Origin: Xenophilus sp. Marseille-Q4582
Lineage (GTDB): Bacteria; Pseudomonadota; Gammaproteobacteria; Burkholderiales; Burkholderiaceae_C
Direction of reading: 5' to 3'
NCBI RefSeq assembly: GCF_916700565.1
Contig: NZ_CAKAKO010000003.1
Span: forward strand, 744,001 to 808,000
Length of the DNA stretch: 64,000 nucleotides
Notes under the pieces: generated by a model
What the model saw: the letters and a program-made list of their open reading frames with translations, nothing else
What the model was told of the DNA's origin: nothing
Databases searched by the model: none
Part shown: positions 56,973 through 64,000 of the stretch, piece after piece
How positions within the stretch are numbered: position 1 is the stretch's first letter
How the letters are laid out: every line of letters begins with the position of its first letter
Program-made: the position numbers and the translations under genes

Positions 56973-57860
56973 ATGCGCGATTTCTCCGCCAACCACGACT
57001 GGCTGTCCATCAACACCGCCACGATCCGCAAGCAGCACGGCGCTGAAGTGCCGCTGGACCGCCTCATCGACCAGTGCGCCGCCGCCGGCGTGCGCGCGAT
57101 CAGCCCCTGGCGCGACCAGGTCGCGGCCGTGGGCCTGGACAGGATCGCGGCGCAACTGAAGGCGCTGGACATCGGCCTGTCGGGCTACTGCCGCGGCGGC
57201 TTCTTCCCGGCGCCCGATGCGGCCGGCCTGAAGGCCGCGCTGGAGGACAACCGCCGCGCCATCGACGAGGCCAAGACCTTGAACGCGCCCTGCCTGGTGC
57301 TGGTGGTGGGCGCGCTGCCCGGCGCGCTGGACGGCAAGGCCGCCTACACCGACATGGCCCGCGCCCGCGGCGAGGTGCGCGACGGCATCGCCGCGTCGCT
57401 GGAGTACGCGCGCGACGTCGGCATGCCGCTGGCCATCGAGCCGCTGCACCCCATGCAGGCCGCCGACCGCGCCTGCATCAACACGCTGGAGCAGTCGCTG
57501 GACCTGTGCGACGAGCTGGACCCGGGCCAGACCGGCCTGCTGGGCGTGGCGCTGGACGTCTATCACACCTGGTGGGACCCGAAGCTGGCGCAGCAGATCG
57601 CCCGCGCCGGCGATGCGAGGCACACGCGCATCCTGGCCTACCACGTGTGCGACTGGCTCACGCCCACGCGCGACCTGCTCAGCGACCGCGGAATGATGGG
57701 CGATGGCGTGATCGAGCTCAGGAAGATCCGCGGCTGGGTCGAGGCCGCCGGCTTCGCGGGCTTCAGCGAGGTCGAGATCTTCTCGTCGCTGGACTGGTGG
57801 CAGCGCAGCGGCGAAGAGACCCTGGCCACCTGCATCGCACGCTACCGCAGCGTGGTCTGA
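56973..57860 (+). CDS. Sugar phosphate isomerase/epimerase-like protein
   Basis: A 295-residue TIM-barrel protein. LSINTATIRKQHGAEVPLDR, ALDIGLSGYCRGGFFPAPDA, LAIEPLHPMQAADRACINTL and FSEVEIFSSLDWWQR are the metal-site regions, with Glu in IEPLHP and in EVEIFS. It is not closely similar to the first isomerase-like protein of the cluster. I used the ATG at 56973; a TTG at 56955 would add six residues. It is the last gene of the catabolic unit. Confidence 0.85.
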   Translation: MRDFSANHDWLSINTATIRKQHGAEVPLDRLIDQCAAAGVRAISPWRDQVAAVGLDRIAAQLKALDIGLSGYCRGGFFPAPDAAGLKAALEDNRRAIDEAKTLNAPCLVLVVGALPGALDGKAAYTDMARARGEVRDGIAASLEYARDVGMPLAIEPLHPMQAADRACINTLEQSLDLCDELDPGQTGLLGVALDVYHTWWDPKLAQQIARAGDARHTRILAYHVCDWLTPTRDLLSDRGMMGDGVIELRKIRGWVEAAGFAGFSEVEIFSSLDWWQRSGEETLATCIARYRSVV

Positions 57861-57936
57861 GAACGCGACAGGGCGCGGTGCCGCTTTGACCCACCGCGAG
57901 CGTGGGCCAGCGTGCAGCGCCTATGCTCGCGCCCGC

Positions 57937-58836
57937 ATGTCCGCTTCTTCCCCACCCCTGGCCGCTCCGGCATCCCCGCGCCCGCACGCCCTGCGGGCCG
58001 TGCTCATGACCATCGGCGCCTCGGGCTGCTTCGTGGCCAACGACGCACTGGCCAAGTACGTGAGCCAGACCCTTCCCGCCGGCCAGCTCATCGTGCTGCG
58101 CAGCGGCATCGTGGTGCTGCTGATGCTGCTGCTGGCCTGGCGCCAGGGCGTGCTGCGGCAGTTGCCGCAGGCCGCGCATCCGCGCGTGCTCGTGCGCAGC
58201 CTGGCCGACGCCTTCGGCACGGCGATGTACCTGCTGTCCCTGTTCCAGCTGCCCCTGGCCAATGCCACCGCCATCAACCAGGGCGCGCCGCTGTTCATGA
58301 CGCTGTTCGCTGTGCTCTTCCTGCGCGAGAAGGCTTCGGCGCTGCGCTGGGCCGCCGTGGGCATCGGCTTCGTCGGCGTGCTGCTGGTGGTGCGCCCGGC
58401 CGGCGAGGGCTTCAACGCCTGGGCCCTGCTGTGCCTGGCCGGCACCTTGCTGCATGCCCTGCGCGACCTGCTCACGCGCCGGCTCGATCCGCGATTGCCC
58501 TCGCTCGTCGCCACGCTGTCCAGCGCCCTGGCGCTGGGCCTGCTGGCCGCGCTGCTGCTGCCCTTCCAGGGCTGGCGACCCGTCGGCCTGCCCACCCTGG
58601 GTCTGATCAGTCTGGGCGCCACCTTCCTGTGCAGCGCTTTCCTGCTGCTCATCGGCGGCCTGCGCCTGGGCGAGATCTCGCTCGTCGCGCCTTTTCGCTA
58701 CAGCGGTTTGCTGTTCGCGGTGCTGCTGGGCTACGGGGTGTGGGGCCACCTGCCCGACGCCTGGGGCCTGTTCGGGATCGCGCTGCTTGTGATCTCGGGA
58801 CTGCTCGTGATGCAGGGCGAGCGCCGCGGGCGCTGA
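57937..58836 (+). CDS. EamA-family (DMT) transporter
   Basis: A 299-residue membrane protein with ten hydrophobic helices and two EamA repeats (IGASGCFVANDALAKYVSQT and LLCLAGTLLHALRDLLTRRL). It resembles S-adenosylmethionine uptake/permease-type members (NDALAKY, LPLANATAINQGAPLFM), but the substrate cannot be decided. It has its own start, 76 bases after the catabolic unit, and may be read from it. Confidence 0.88.
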   Translation: MSASSPPLAAPASPRPHALRAVLMTIGASGCFVANDALAKYVSQTLPAGQLIVLRSGIVVLLMLLLAWRQGVLRQLPQAAHPRVLVRSLADAFGTAMYLLSLFQLPLANATAINQGAPLFMTLFAVLFLREKASALRWAAVGIGFVGVLLVVRPAGEGFNAWALLCLAGTLLHALRDLLTRRLDPRLPSLVATLSSALALGLLAALLLPFQGWRPVGLPTLGLISLGATFLCSAFLLLIGGLRLGEISLVAPFRYSGLLFAVLLGYGVWGHLPDAWGLFGIALLVISGLLVMQGERRGR

Positions 58837-58908
58837 CCGCGCGCACGTGACAGCAGGGTTTGCAACCGCTGCCTAGAATGGCCGCGCCGCCGACTCCTTC
58901 GGCGGCAA

Positions 58909-59072
58909 GCGTTCTCAGGGCGGGGTGGAATTCCCCACCGGCGGTGATGGCCACGGGTGACCGTGGCATGAGCCCGCGAGCGGCCGCGACTCGGTTCTTC
59001 CGCAGTCGCGGTGTCAGCAGACCCGGTGTGACTCCGGGGCCGACGGTCACAGTCCGGATGAAAGAGAGCGCG
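58909..59072 (+). ncRNA. FMN riboswitch (RFN element)
   Basis: The conserved RFN parts are visible in order: TTCTCAGGGCGGGGTG with GAATTCCCCACCGGCGGT, ATGAGCCCGCGAGC, GTCAGCAGACCCGGTG and GACGGTCACAGTCCGGATGA with AAAGAGAG. It senses FMN and controls the lumazine synthase gene that follows. A hairpin after it (59093-59120) without T-run may be the expression platform. A TAGAAT -10-like box lies at 58874-58879. Confidence 0.96.
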
Positions 59073-59092
59073 ATCGCCCTGGCGGCCCGCAT

Positions 59093-59120
59093 GCCCTGCT
59101 TGGCAAAAGCGAGGCAGGGT
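59093..59120 (+). other. Hairpin between FMN riboswitch and ribH-like gene
   Basis: CCCTGCTT and AGGCAGGG (8 bp with a G-T pair) flank a short loop. It has no T-run, so switching may act on translation or Rho rather than on intrinsic termination. Confidence 0.5.
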
Positions 59121-59184
59121 CGCCATGCGCTCGTGCGTTCATGCGCCCTGATTCAGGCCAACCCTTTGATTCAAAAGGACCACC

Positions 59185-59688
59185 ATGAGTCAGCTCAACG
59201 ACCTTCCCCTCGCCTCCTTCATCGCTTCGGGCGACCAGCGCATCGCGCTCGTCGAGGCCCAGTGGCATTCCGACATCGTGCACCAGGCGCGCGACGCCTT
59301 CCTGGTCGAGCTCGAGCGCCAGGGCGTGCCGCGCGAGCGTGTCGACATCTTCGACGTGCCGGGCGCCTTCGAGATCCCGCTGCATGCCAAGCGCCTGGCG
59401 CGCTCGGGCCGCTACGCCGCCGTCGTGTGCTGCGCGCTGGTGGTCGACGGCGGCATCTACCGCCACGAGTTCGTGGCCAGCACGGTGGTCAATGCGCTGA
59501 TGACGCTGCAGCTGGACACGGGCGTGCCCATGATCTCGGCCGTGCTAACGCCGCACCACTTCCACGAGCATGTCGAGCACCGCAAGTACTTCCACCGGCA
59601 CTTCGCCGTCAAGGGCACCGAAGCGGCCGAAGCCTGCCTGAAGACCATTGCCGGCCTGCAGCAGGTGGACGCGCTGCTGGCGGCCTGA
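59185..59688 (+). CDS. ribH: 6,7-dimethyl-8-ribityllumazine synthase, type II-like
   Basis: A 167-residue protein making the riboflavin precursor from the ribityl-pyrimidine and butanone phosphate. WHSDIVHQARDAFLVEL, FDVPGAFEIPLHAKRLARSG and VDGGIYRHEFVASTVVNALM are lumazine synthase segments. The IYRHEFVA and HHFHEHVEHRKYFHRHF parts resemble the type II (RibH2) enzymes rather than the usual type I. It is controlled by the FMN riboswitch upstream. An AAAGGA site precedes the ATG. Confidence 0.9.
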   Translation: MSQLNDLPLASFIASGDQRIALVEAQWHSDIVHQARDAFLVELERQGVPRERVDIFDVPGAFEIPLHAKRLARSGRYAAVVCCALVVDGGIYRHEFVASTVVNALMTLQLDTGVPMISAVLTPHHFHEHVEHRKYFHRHFAVKGTEAAEACLKTIAGLQQVDALLAA

Positions 59689-59767
59689 GCCTGCCGCCCG
59701 CGAGCCCGGGCCCACTGTAGGAGCCTGGCCGATTGCGCGCCGCGCCGCGCACGGCCACACTGGCTGC

Positions 59768-60454
59768 ATGACCGATGCCGCCCCTCCTTGCTACACGCTC
59801 TACGGCGCGCCGGGCTCGGGCGCCACGCCGGTGCACGCCGCGCTCACGCTGATCGGCGCGCCGGTGCGCACGGTGGACATCGCCCCCTGGGAGGGCGAGG
59901 CCGAGCGCGAGCGCGCGGGCGAAGTGAACCCCGCGCGCCAGGTGCCCGCCCTGCGCACGCCCGAGGGTGAACTGCTCACCGAAAGCGCCGCGCTGCTGAT
60001 CTGGCTGGGCGACCGCCATCCGCAGGCCGGCCTGGCCCCTGCCCTCGACCATCCGCTGCGCGGCCAGTACCTGCGCTGGATGAGCTACGTGGCCACGCAG
60101 ATCTATGCGCTGTTCTGGGTGCGCGACGAGCCTTCACGGCTGGTGCCCGACGCTGCCGCGCAGCCCGCGATGCTCGAACGCAGCGCGGAACGCATCGCCC
60201 ATTGCTGGCAACTGATGGACACGCAGATGCGCGCCATCACGCCCGCTGGCGCGCCTTACCTGCTGGGCGACGCGATCAGCATGCTGGACCTGTATGTGGC
60301 CGTGGCTTCCCGCTGGACGCCGCGCCGCGCGCGTTTTGCGAAGGAGGCGCCGCACCTGATGGCCGCGGTGCGGCGCGTCGATGCCGAACCGCGCCTGCAG
60401 GCCTTCTGGGCCGAGCGTTTTCCCTTCACGGCCGACGACACCGTCGAACCCTGA
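59768..60454 (+). CDS. Glutathione S-transferase-like protein
   Basis: A 228-residue protein. The N-terminal thioredoxin-like domain has YTLYGAPGSGATPVHAALTL, then NPARQVPALRTPEGELLTES with the cis-proline and the Glu-Ser glutathione contacts. The C-terminal helical domain is standard. The active residue is probably Ser16 or nearby, since no Cys is in place. It probably conjugates or reduces small electrophiles. It is monocistronic and convergent with the methyltransferase gene. Confidence 0.85.
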   Translation: MTDAAPPCYTLYGAPGSGATPVHAALTLIGAPVRTVDIAPWEGEAERERAGEVNPARQVPALRTPEGELLTESAALLIWLGDRHPQAGLAPALDHPLRGQYLRWMSYVATQIYALFWVRDEPSRLVPDAAAQPAMLERSAERIAHCWQLMDTQMRAITPAGAPYLLGDAISMLDLYVAVASRWTPRRARFAKEAPHLMAAVRRVDAEPRLQAFWAERFPFTADDTVEP

Positions 60455-60483
60455 GACGGCAGGCGCGACCCGGTTGGCGCGAC

Positions 60484-61311
60484 TCAGGCGCCGCACTGCG
60501 CGTCCGCGGCGCGCGTGAAGCGGGTGCCCGCCGCCAGCCCGGCGGCGGCCGTCCTCACATCCAGCCCGCCATCGCGCCAGTGGAACGCCGCACGCGCGGG
60601 CCCGCCCACGGGCGCGGGCAGGTCGGCGCCGACGATGCGTCCCTGCCAGCGCTGGGCGGGCGCGCCCGGCGCGTCCAGCCGCACGCGGTACTGCTGGAAC
60701 TGCTGCTCGAAACGCAGCGCCGTGCCGCCTGCACACCACAGGCCCTCGACGGGGGCAGGCACGCGCCACAGGTGGATGCGGCTGAACTTCTCCAACCCCA
60801 CCTTCTTGTCGGGCACCTCCACCTTGACGGTGCGGTCGGGCTGCCAGTCGCCCATGTCCCAGTCGTGCGAGACGATGCGCGTGCCCGGCGCCATGCGCAG
60901 CAGGCGCGGGCGCAGTTGCAGGTTCACCTCGGGCAGCAGGTACATCGTGATCACGCTGGCCGCAGACAGATCGGTGTCGAAGATGTCCTGCGCGCGGAAC
61001 TCGGTCTTGTCCGCCACGCCGGCGCGGCGCGCGTTGGCGCGGCTCTTTTCGACCAGATCGGGCACGATCTCCACGCCCAGGCCCGTGGCGCCGAACTGCC
61101 GTGCCGCCGTGATGACGATGCGCCCGTCGCCCGAGCCCAGGTCGATCACATGGTCCTTCGCGCCCACGTCGGCGATGCGCAGCATCTCCAGCGTCACGTG
61201 GTCGGGGGTGGTGATGAAGGGCACTTCTTCGCCCAACTGGGCCTGGGCGCTGGCGGCTGCGGCGCAGAGGATGGCTGCGGCTGCGGTTCGGGAAACGGGG
61301 TGCAGGGTCAT
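60484..61311 (-). CDS. Exported class I SAM methyltransferase-like protein
   Basis: A 275-residue protein. The first 24 residues (SRTAAAAILCAAAASAQAQ) are a typical signal peptide ending in AQA. The next 130 form a class I methyltransferase domain with the SAM-binding VIDLGSGDGR at 55-64 and GVEIVPDLVEKSRANARR. A beta-rich C-terminal region with SRIHLWRVPAPVEGLWCAGG follows. A SAM enzyme with a signal peptide is unusual, because SAM is cytoplasmic. It could be a repurposed fold or use imported cofactor. Confidence 0.8.
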   Translation of the reverse strand: MTLHPVSRTAAAAILCAAAASAQAQLGEEVPFITTPDHVTLEMLRIADVGAKDHVIDLGSGDGRIVITAARQFGATGLGVEIVPDLVEKSRANARRAGVADKTEFRAQDIFDTDLSAASVITMYLLPEVNLQLRPRLLRMAPGTRIVSHDWDMGDWQPDRTVKVEVPDKKVGLEKFSRIHLWRVPAPVEGLWCAGGTALRFEQQFQQYRVRLDAPGAPAQRWQGRIVGADLPAPVGGPARAAFHWRDGGLDVRTAAAGLAAGTRFTRAADAQCGA

Positions 61312-61358
61312 GCCGGGAGTATGGCGTGCGCACCGCGCGCGCTCGCCACAATCGCCCC

Positions 61359-61736
61359 ATGAACACCCCTGCCGACTTCCCCACGACGATCTTCCACAAC
61401 CCCGCCTGCGGCACCTCGCGCAAGACGCTTGCGCTGCTGCGCGAACACGGCATCGAACCCACCGTGGTCGAGTACCTGAAGACCCCGCTCGACGAGGCCA
61501 GCCTGCGCGCCGTGATCGCCGAGATGGGCACCGGCGCCCGTGCGCTGCTGCGGGAGAAAGAGACGCTGGCCGAAGAGCTGGGCCTGCGCGACGCCGCGCG
61601 CAGCGACGACGAACTGGTCGCGGCCATGGCGAAGCACCCCATCCTGATGAACCGCCCGGTGGTGCGCACACCGCGCGGCACGCGGCTGTGCCGGCCGCAG
61701 GAGCTGGTGCTGGAGCTGCTGCCGGCCACGGCCTGA
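61359..61736 (+). CDS. ArsC-family arsenate reductase-like protein
   Basis: A 125-residue thioredoxin-fold protein. Cys17 in NPACGTSRKTLALLREHG is the catalytic Cys of glutaredoxin-dependent arsenate reductases. The EYLKTPLDEASLRAVIAEMG and HPILMNRPVVRTPRGTRLCR segments fit ArsC, including Arg residues of the substrate pocket. No ars genes are nearby. It is convergent with none and divergent from the methyltransferase gene. Confidence 0.9.
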   Translation: MNTPADFPTTIFHNPACGTSRKTLALLREHGIEPTVVEYLKTPLDEASLRAVIAEMGTGARALLREKETLAEELGLRDAARSDDELVAAMAKHPILMNRPVVRTPRGTRLCRPQELVLELLPATA

Positions 61737-61780
61737 TCCGCACAACAAGGCGCTGCGACGCGGCGCGGACAATGCCGCGC

Positions 61781-62437
61781 ATGCGCATCCAAGGCACCCT
61801 CACTTCCTGGCACGACGACCGCGGCTTCGGCTTCATCGAAGCGGCGCAGGGCGGACAGCCGGTCTTCGTCCACATCAAGGCCTTTCCGTCGGGCGCAGGC
61901 CGGCCGGTGGTCGGACAGGTGCTGAGCTTCGAAGTGGAGATGGCGCCCAACGGCAAGAAGCGCGCCGTGGCCGTGCAGCTGCCTTCGCGCATCCAGGCGC
62001 ACGCGCCCTCGCGCAGCCCGGCCCGCGCCGCGGCGCGCCCCCGCTTCGACGCACCTGCCAAATGGTCGCCACCGCGGCTGCTGGCCCTGCCCGCCTTCGC
62101 GGCCCTGCTGGCCTACGCAGCGCTGTTCTGGCGCATGCCGCTCTGGGTGCCCGCGCTGTACGCCGCGCTCAGCCTGCTGACCTTCTTCGTTTATGCCTTC
62201 GACAAGTCGGCCGCCATGGCCCAGCGCTGGCGCACGCCGGAAAACAAGCTCCATCTGCTGGCGCTGGTGGGCGGCTGGCCCGGCGCACTGATCGCCCAGC
62301 AGTGGCTGCGCCACAAGTCGTCCAAGCCCGGCTTCGTGGCCATGTTCTGGTTCACGGTGCTGCTCAATGTGGGCGCCTTCATCGCCTGGCACACGGGCAT
62401 GGTGGGCGATCTGGGCCTGCCCGCCCTGCCCCGCTGA
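61781..62437 (+). CDS. Cold-shock domain fused to DUF1294 membrane domain
   Basis: A 218-residue protein. Residues 1-65 form a cold-shock domain with RNP1 RGFGFIE (14-20) and RNP2 VFVHI (28-32), so it may bind RNA or single-stranded DNA. A basic linker follows, then a DUF1294 membrane part with about four hydrophobic helices (LPAFAALLAYAALFWRMPLW, SLLTFFVYAFDKSAAMAQRW, FVAMFWFTVLLNVGAFIAWH). This fusion is known in proteobacteria. Function unknown. The ATG at 61772 is a possible earlier start. Confidence 0.9.
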   Translation: MRIQGTLTSWHDDRGFGFIEAAQGGQPVFVHIKAFPSGAGRPVVGQVLSFEVEMAPNGKKRAVAVQLPSRIQAHAPSRSPARAAARPRFDAPAKWSPPRLLALPAFAALLAYAALFWRMPLWVPALYAALSLLTFFVYAFDKSAAMAQRWRTPENKLHLLALVGGWPGALIAQQWLRHKSSKPGFVAMFWFTVLLNVGAFIAWHTGMVGDLGLPALPR

Positions 62438-62446
62438 GCCCGGCCT

Positions 62447-62950
<504 letters not shown>

Positions 62951-62987
62951 GGGCGCCGATTCTGACGGCACGCGTGCGCCGAGGGAA

Positions 62988-63752
62988 TCAGAACCAGCGC
63001 GGAACCAGCACCGGCAGCGACGCCGCCAGCAGCACGACGCCCGAAGCCGTGAGCAGCCCCAGCACGATGCGGCGGAAGGCCAGGTCGCTGATGCCGATGT
63101 ACAGCCGCGCGCCCAGCAGCACGGGCACCAGGACGCAGGCAGCGACGATGCCCATCAGCGGCAGCATGCGCAGTGTGACGTTGCCCGTGCCCACATGGAT
63201 CGCGAAGGACACGAGCAGCATGGCCAGGTTGAAGTTCTGGATCACGGCGCGCGCGGCGTCGCGCGGCAGGCCGCGCAGCTGCGCCCACAGCGTGGGCACG
63301 GCGCCCGCGAAGCCGGCCACGCCGGCCATCACGCCGCCCATCAGGCCCGAGACGGCATCGCCCACGCGCGCGCCGCGGCGCACGCGCGGCAGCTTGTCGC
63401 TCAGCAGCATGGCCGGCGCCCAGATGACCAGCAGCAGGCCCAGGCAGAACTTGAACAGCGGCACGTCCAGCCGCGGCAGCAGCCACACGCCCAGCGGCAC
63501 GCCGGCCAGGCCGCCCAGCACGAAGGGCAGCAGCAGCGCCTTGTCGAAGGCGCGGCGCTGCGTGAAGGCGGCGATGAGCTGGCCCAGCAGCGCGCCGAAC
63601 ACGGCCAGCACGGCGGCCAGCATCGGGTCCACCGTCCAGGCCCAGACCGACATGGCCACCAGCCCGAACGCAAAGCCCGACAGGCCCTGCACGAAGCCGG
63701 CCAGGCCCGCGCCGAGCGCGATCAGCAGGTAGAGCGGGAGGCCGCTTGCCAA
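62988..63752 (-). CDS. TauE/SafE-family sulfite exporter-like permease
   Basis: A 254-residue membrane protein with eight hydrophobic helices in two repeats: GLAGFVQGLSGFAFGLVAMS is the first half-signature and GLMGGVMAGVAGFAGAVPTL the second. Family members export sulfite, organosulfonates or other anions. The true substrate is unclear. It lies between the EVE gene and the partial MFS gene on the same strand. Confidence 0.88.
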   Translation of the reverse strand: MASGLPLYLLIALGAGLAGFVQGLSGFAFGLVAMSVWAWTVDPMLAAVLAVFGALLGQLIAAFTQRRAFDKALLLPFVLGGLAGVPLGVWLLPRLDVPLFKFCLGLLLVIWAPAMLLSDKLPRVRRGARVGDAVSGLMGGVMAGVAGFAGAVPTLWAQLRGLPRDAARAVIQNFNLAMLLVSFAIHVGTGNVTLRMLPLMGIVAACVLVPVLLGARLYIGISDLAFRRIVLGLLTASGVVLLAASLPVLVPRWF

Positions 63753-63779
63753 GGCCGGCGAGTTGCGTGCGCCGCCGGA

Positions 63780-64000
63780 TCAGGCCGACGCGGAGGCCGC
63801 CGGCGTCGGCAGCAGCTCGCGCCGCGCGCGGCGCACGTTGAAGGCGCTGGCGATGAGCACGGCCTGCACCACGGCCAGGCCCAGGATCACGGCGCGGTGC
63901 TGGCCGTGGTCCATCAGGCGGCCGAAGACCAGCGGCGCCACGGCCTGGCCGATGTCCAGCCCCGCATACACCACGCCGTACACGCGGCCGCTGGCGTTGG
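63780..64000 (-). CDS. MFS transporter, C-terminal part (cut by window edge)
   Basis: The last 73 codons of a longer membrane protein. The frame is open to the window end, so the gene starts outside. ASGRVYGVVYAGLDIGQAVA and GRLMDHGQHRAVILGLAVVQ, with a hydrophobic helix between, are the loop and last helices of a major facilitator superfamily protein. The end is basic with an Ala/Ser tail. The substrate cannot be inferred. Confidence 0.75.
   Translation of the reverse strand, partial: NASGRVYGVVYAGLDIGQAVAPLVFGRLMDHGQHRAVILGLAVVQAVLIASAFNVRRARRELLPTPAASASA

Overview
The window is a stretch of a Burkholderiales chromosome, most likely Comamonadaceae. The evidence is the gene order thrS-infC-rpmI-rplT-pheS-pheT-ihfA-merR-tRNA-Pro, high GC, and several tripartite tricarboxylate (TctC-type) transporter genes. 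The left half, positions 1 to about 32,990, is a temperate siphovirus-like prophage integrated at the 3' end of tRNA-Pro(GGG). Its left end lies outside the window.

Prophage layout. An immunity region (15.8-19.2 kb) holds a LexA/CI-like repressor, a leaderless Cro/YdaS-like gene, a lipoprotein, a HicA/HicB-like toxin-antitoxin pair and two genes of unknown function. Two near-identical promoter/operator blocks flank it, at 15786-15827 and 19113-19153, each with two CACC-N4-GGTG operators. The first drives leftward (minus) transcription: early regulators, a ParB-domain protein, a helicase and Toprim primase, a NinB-like protein, nucleases, a sigma-like late regulator, a phage initiator-like tRNA-Met with a terminator, then terminase, portal and prohead protease. 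The second drives rightward transcription: a long structured untranslated leader, a RecT/YqaJ recombination module with an SSB-like small protein, a long series of overlapping Ea22-like accessory genes, and the integrase. An IS630-family element interrupts one accessory gene. Seven HNH genes and one Ref-like nuclease are scattered through the phage.

Host layout. tRNA-Pro and a MerR regulator are followed, leftward on the minus strand in genome order, by the IHF-alpha/PheST/L20/L35/IF3/ThrRS block. infC appears to start at AUC. thrS is preceded by a threonine-rich 15-codon leader ORF and an intrinsic terminator, which together look like a transcription attenuator. Next come isocitrate lyase (aceA), a gamma-glutamylcyclotransferase-like gene, an EamA transporter and a SWIB-domain protein with an H1-like tail.

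From 45.2 to 57.9 kb lies a catabolic cluster: a TPP-dependent enzyme, a divergent TetR regulator, TctC-TctB-TctA, a sugar isomerase-like protein, an enolase-superfamily protein, a second TctC, a Gfo/Idh/MocA dehydrogenase, a DUF993 aldolase-like protein and a second isomerase-like protein. Four copies of an AATTMAC-N6-GTKAATT palindrome sit at its promoters and define a probable TetR regulon whose substrate I cannot name. The right end has an EamA transporter, an FMN riboswitch with a lumazine synthase, a GST, an exported methyltransferase-like protein, an ArsC-like protein, a cold-shock/DUF1294 fusion, an EVE-domain protein, a TauE/SafE permease and the end of an MFS transporter.
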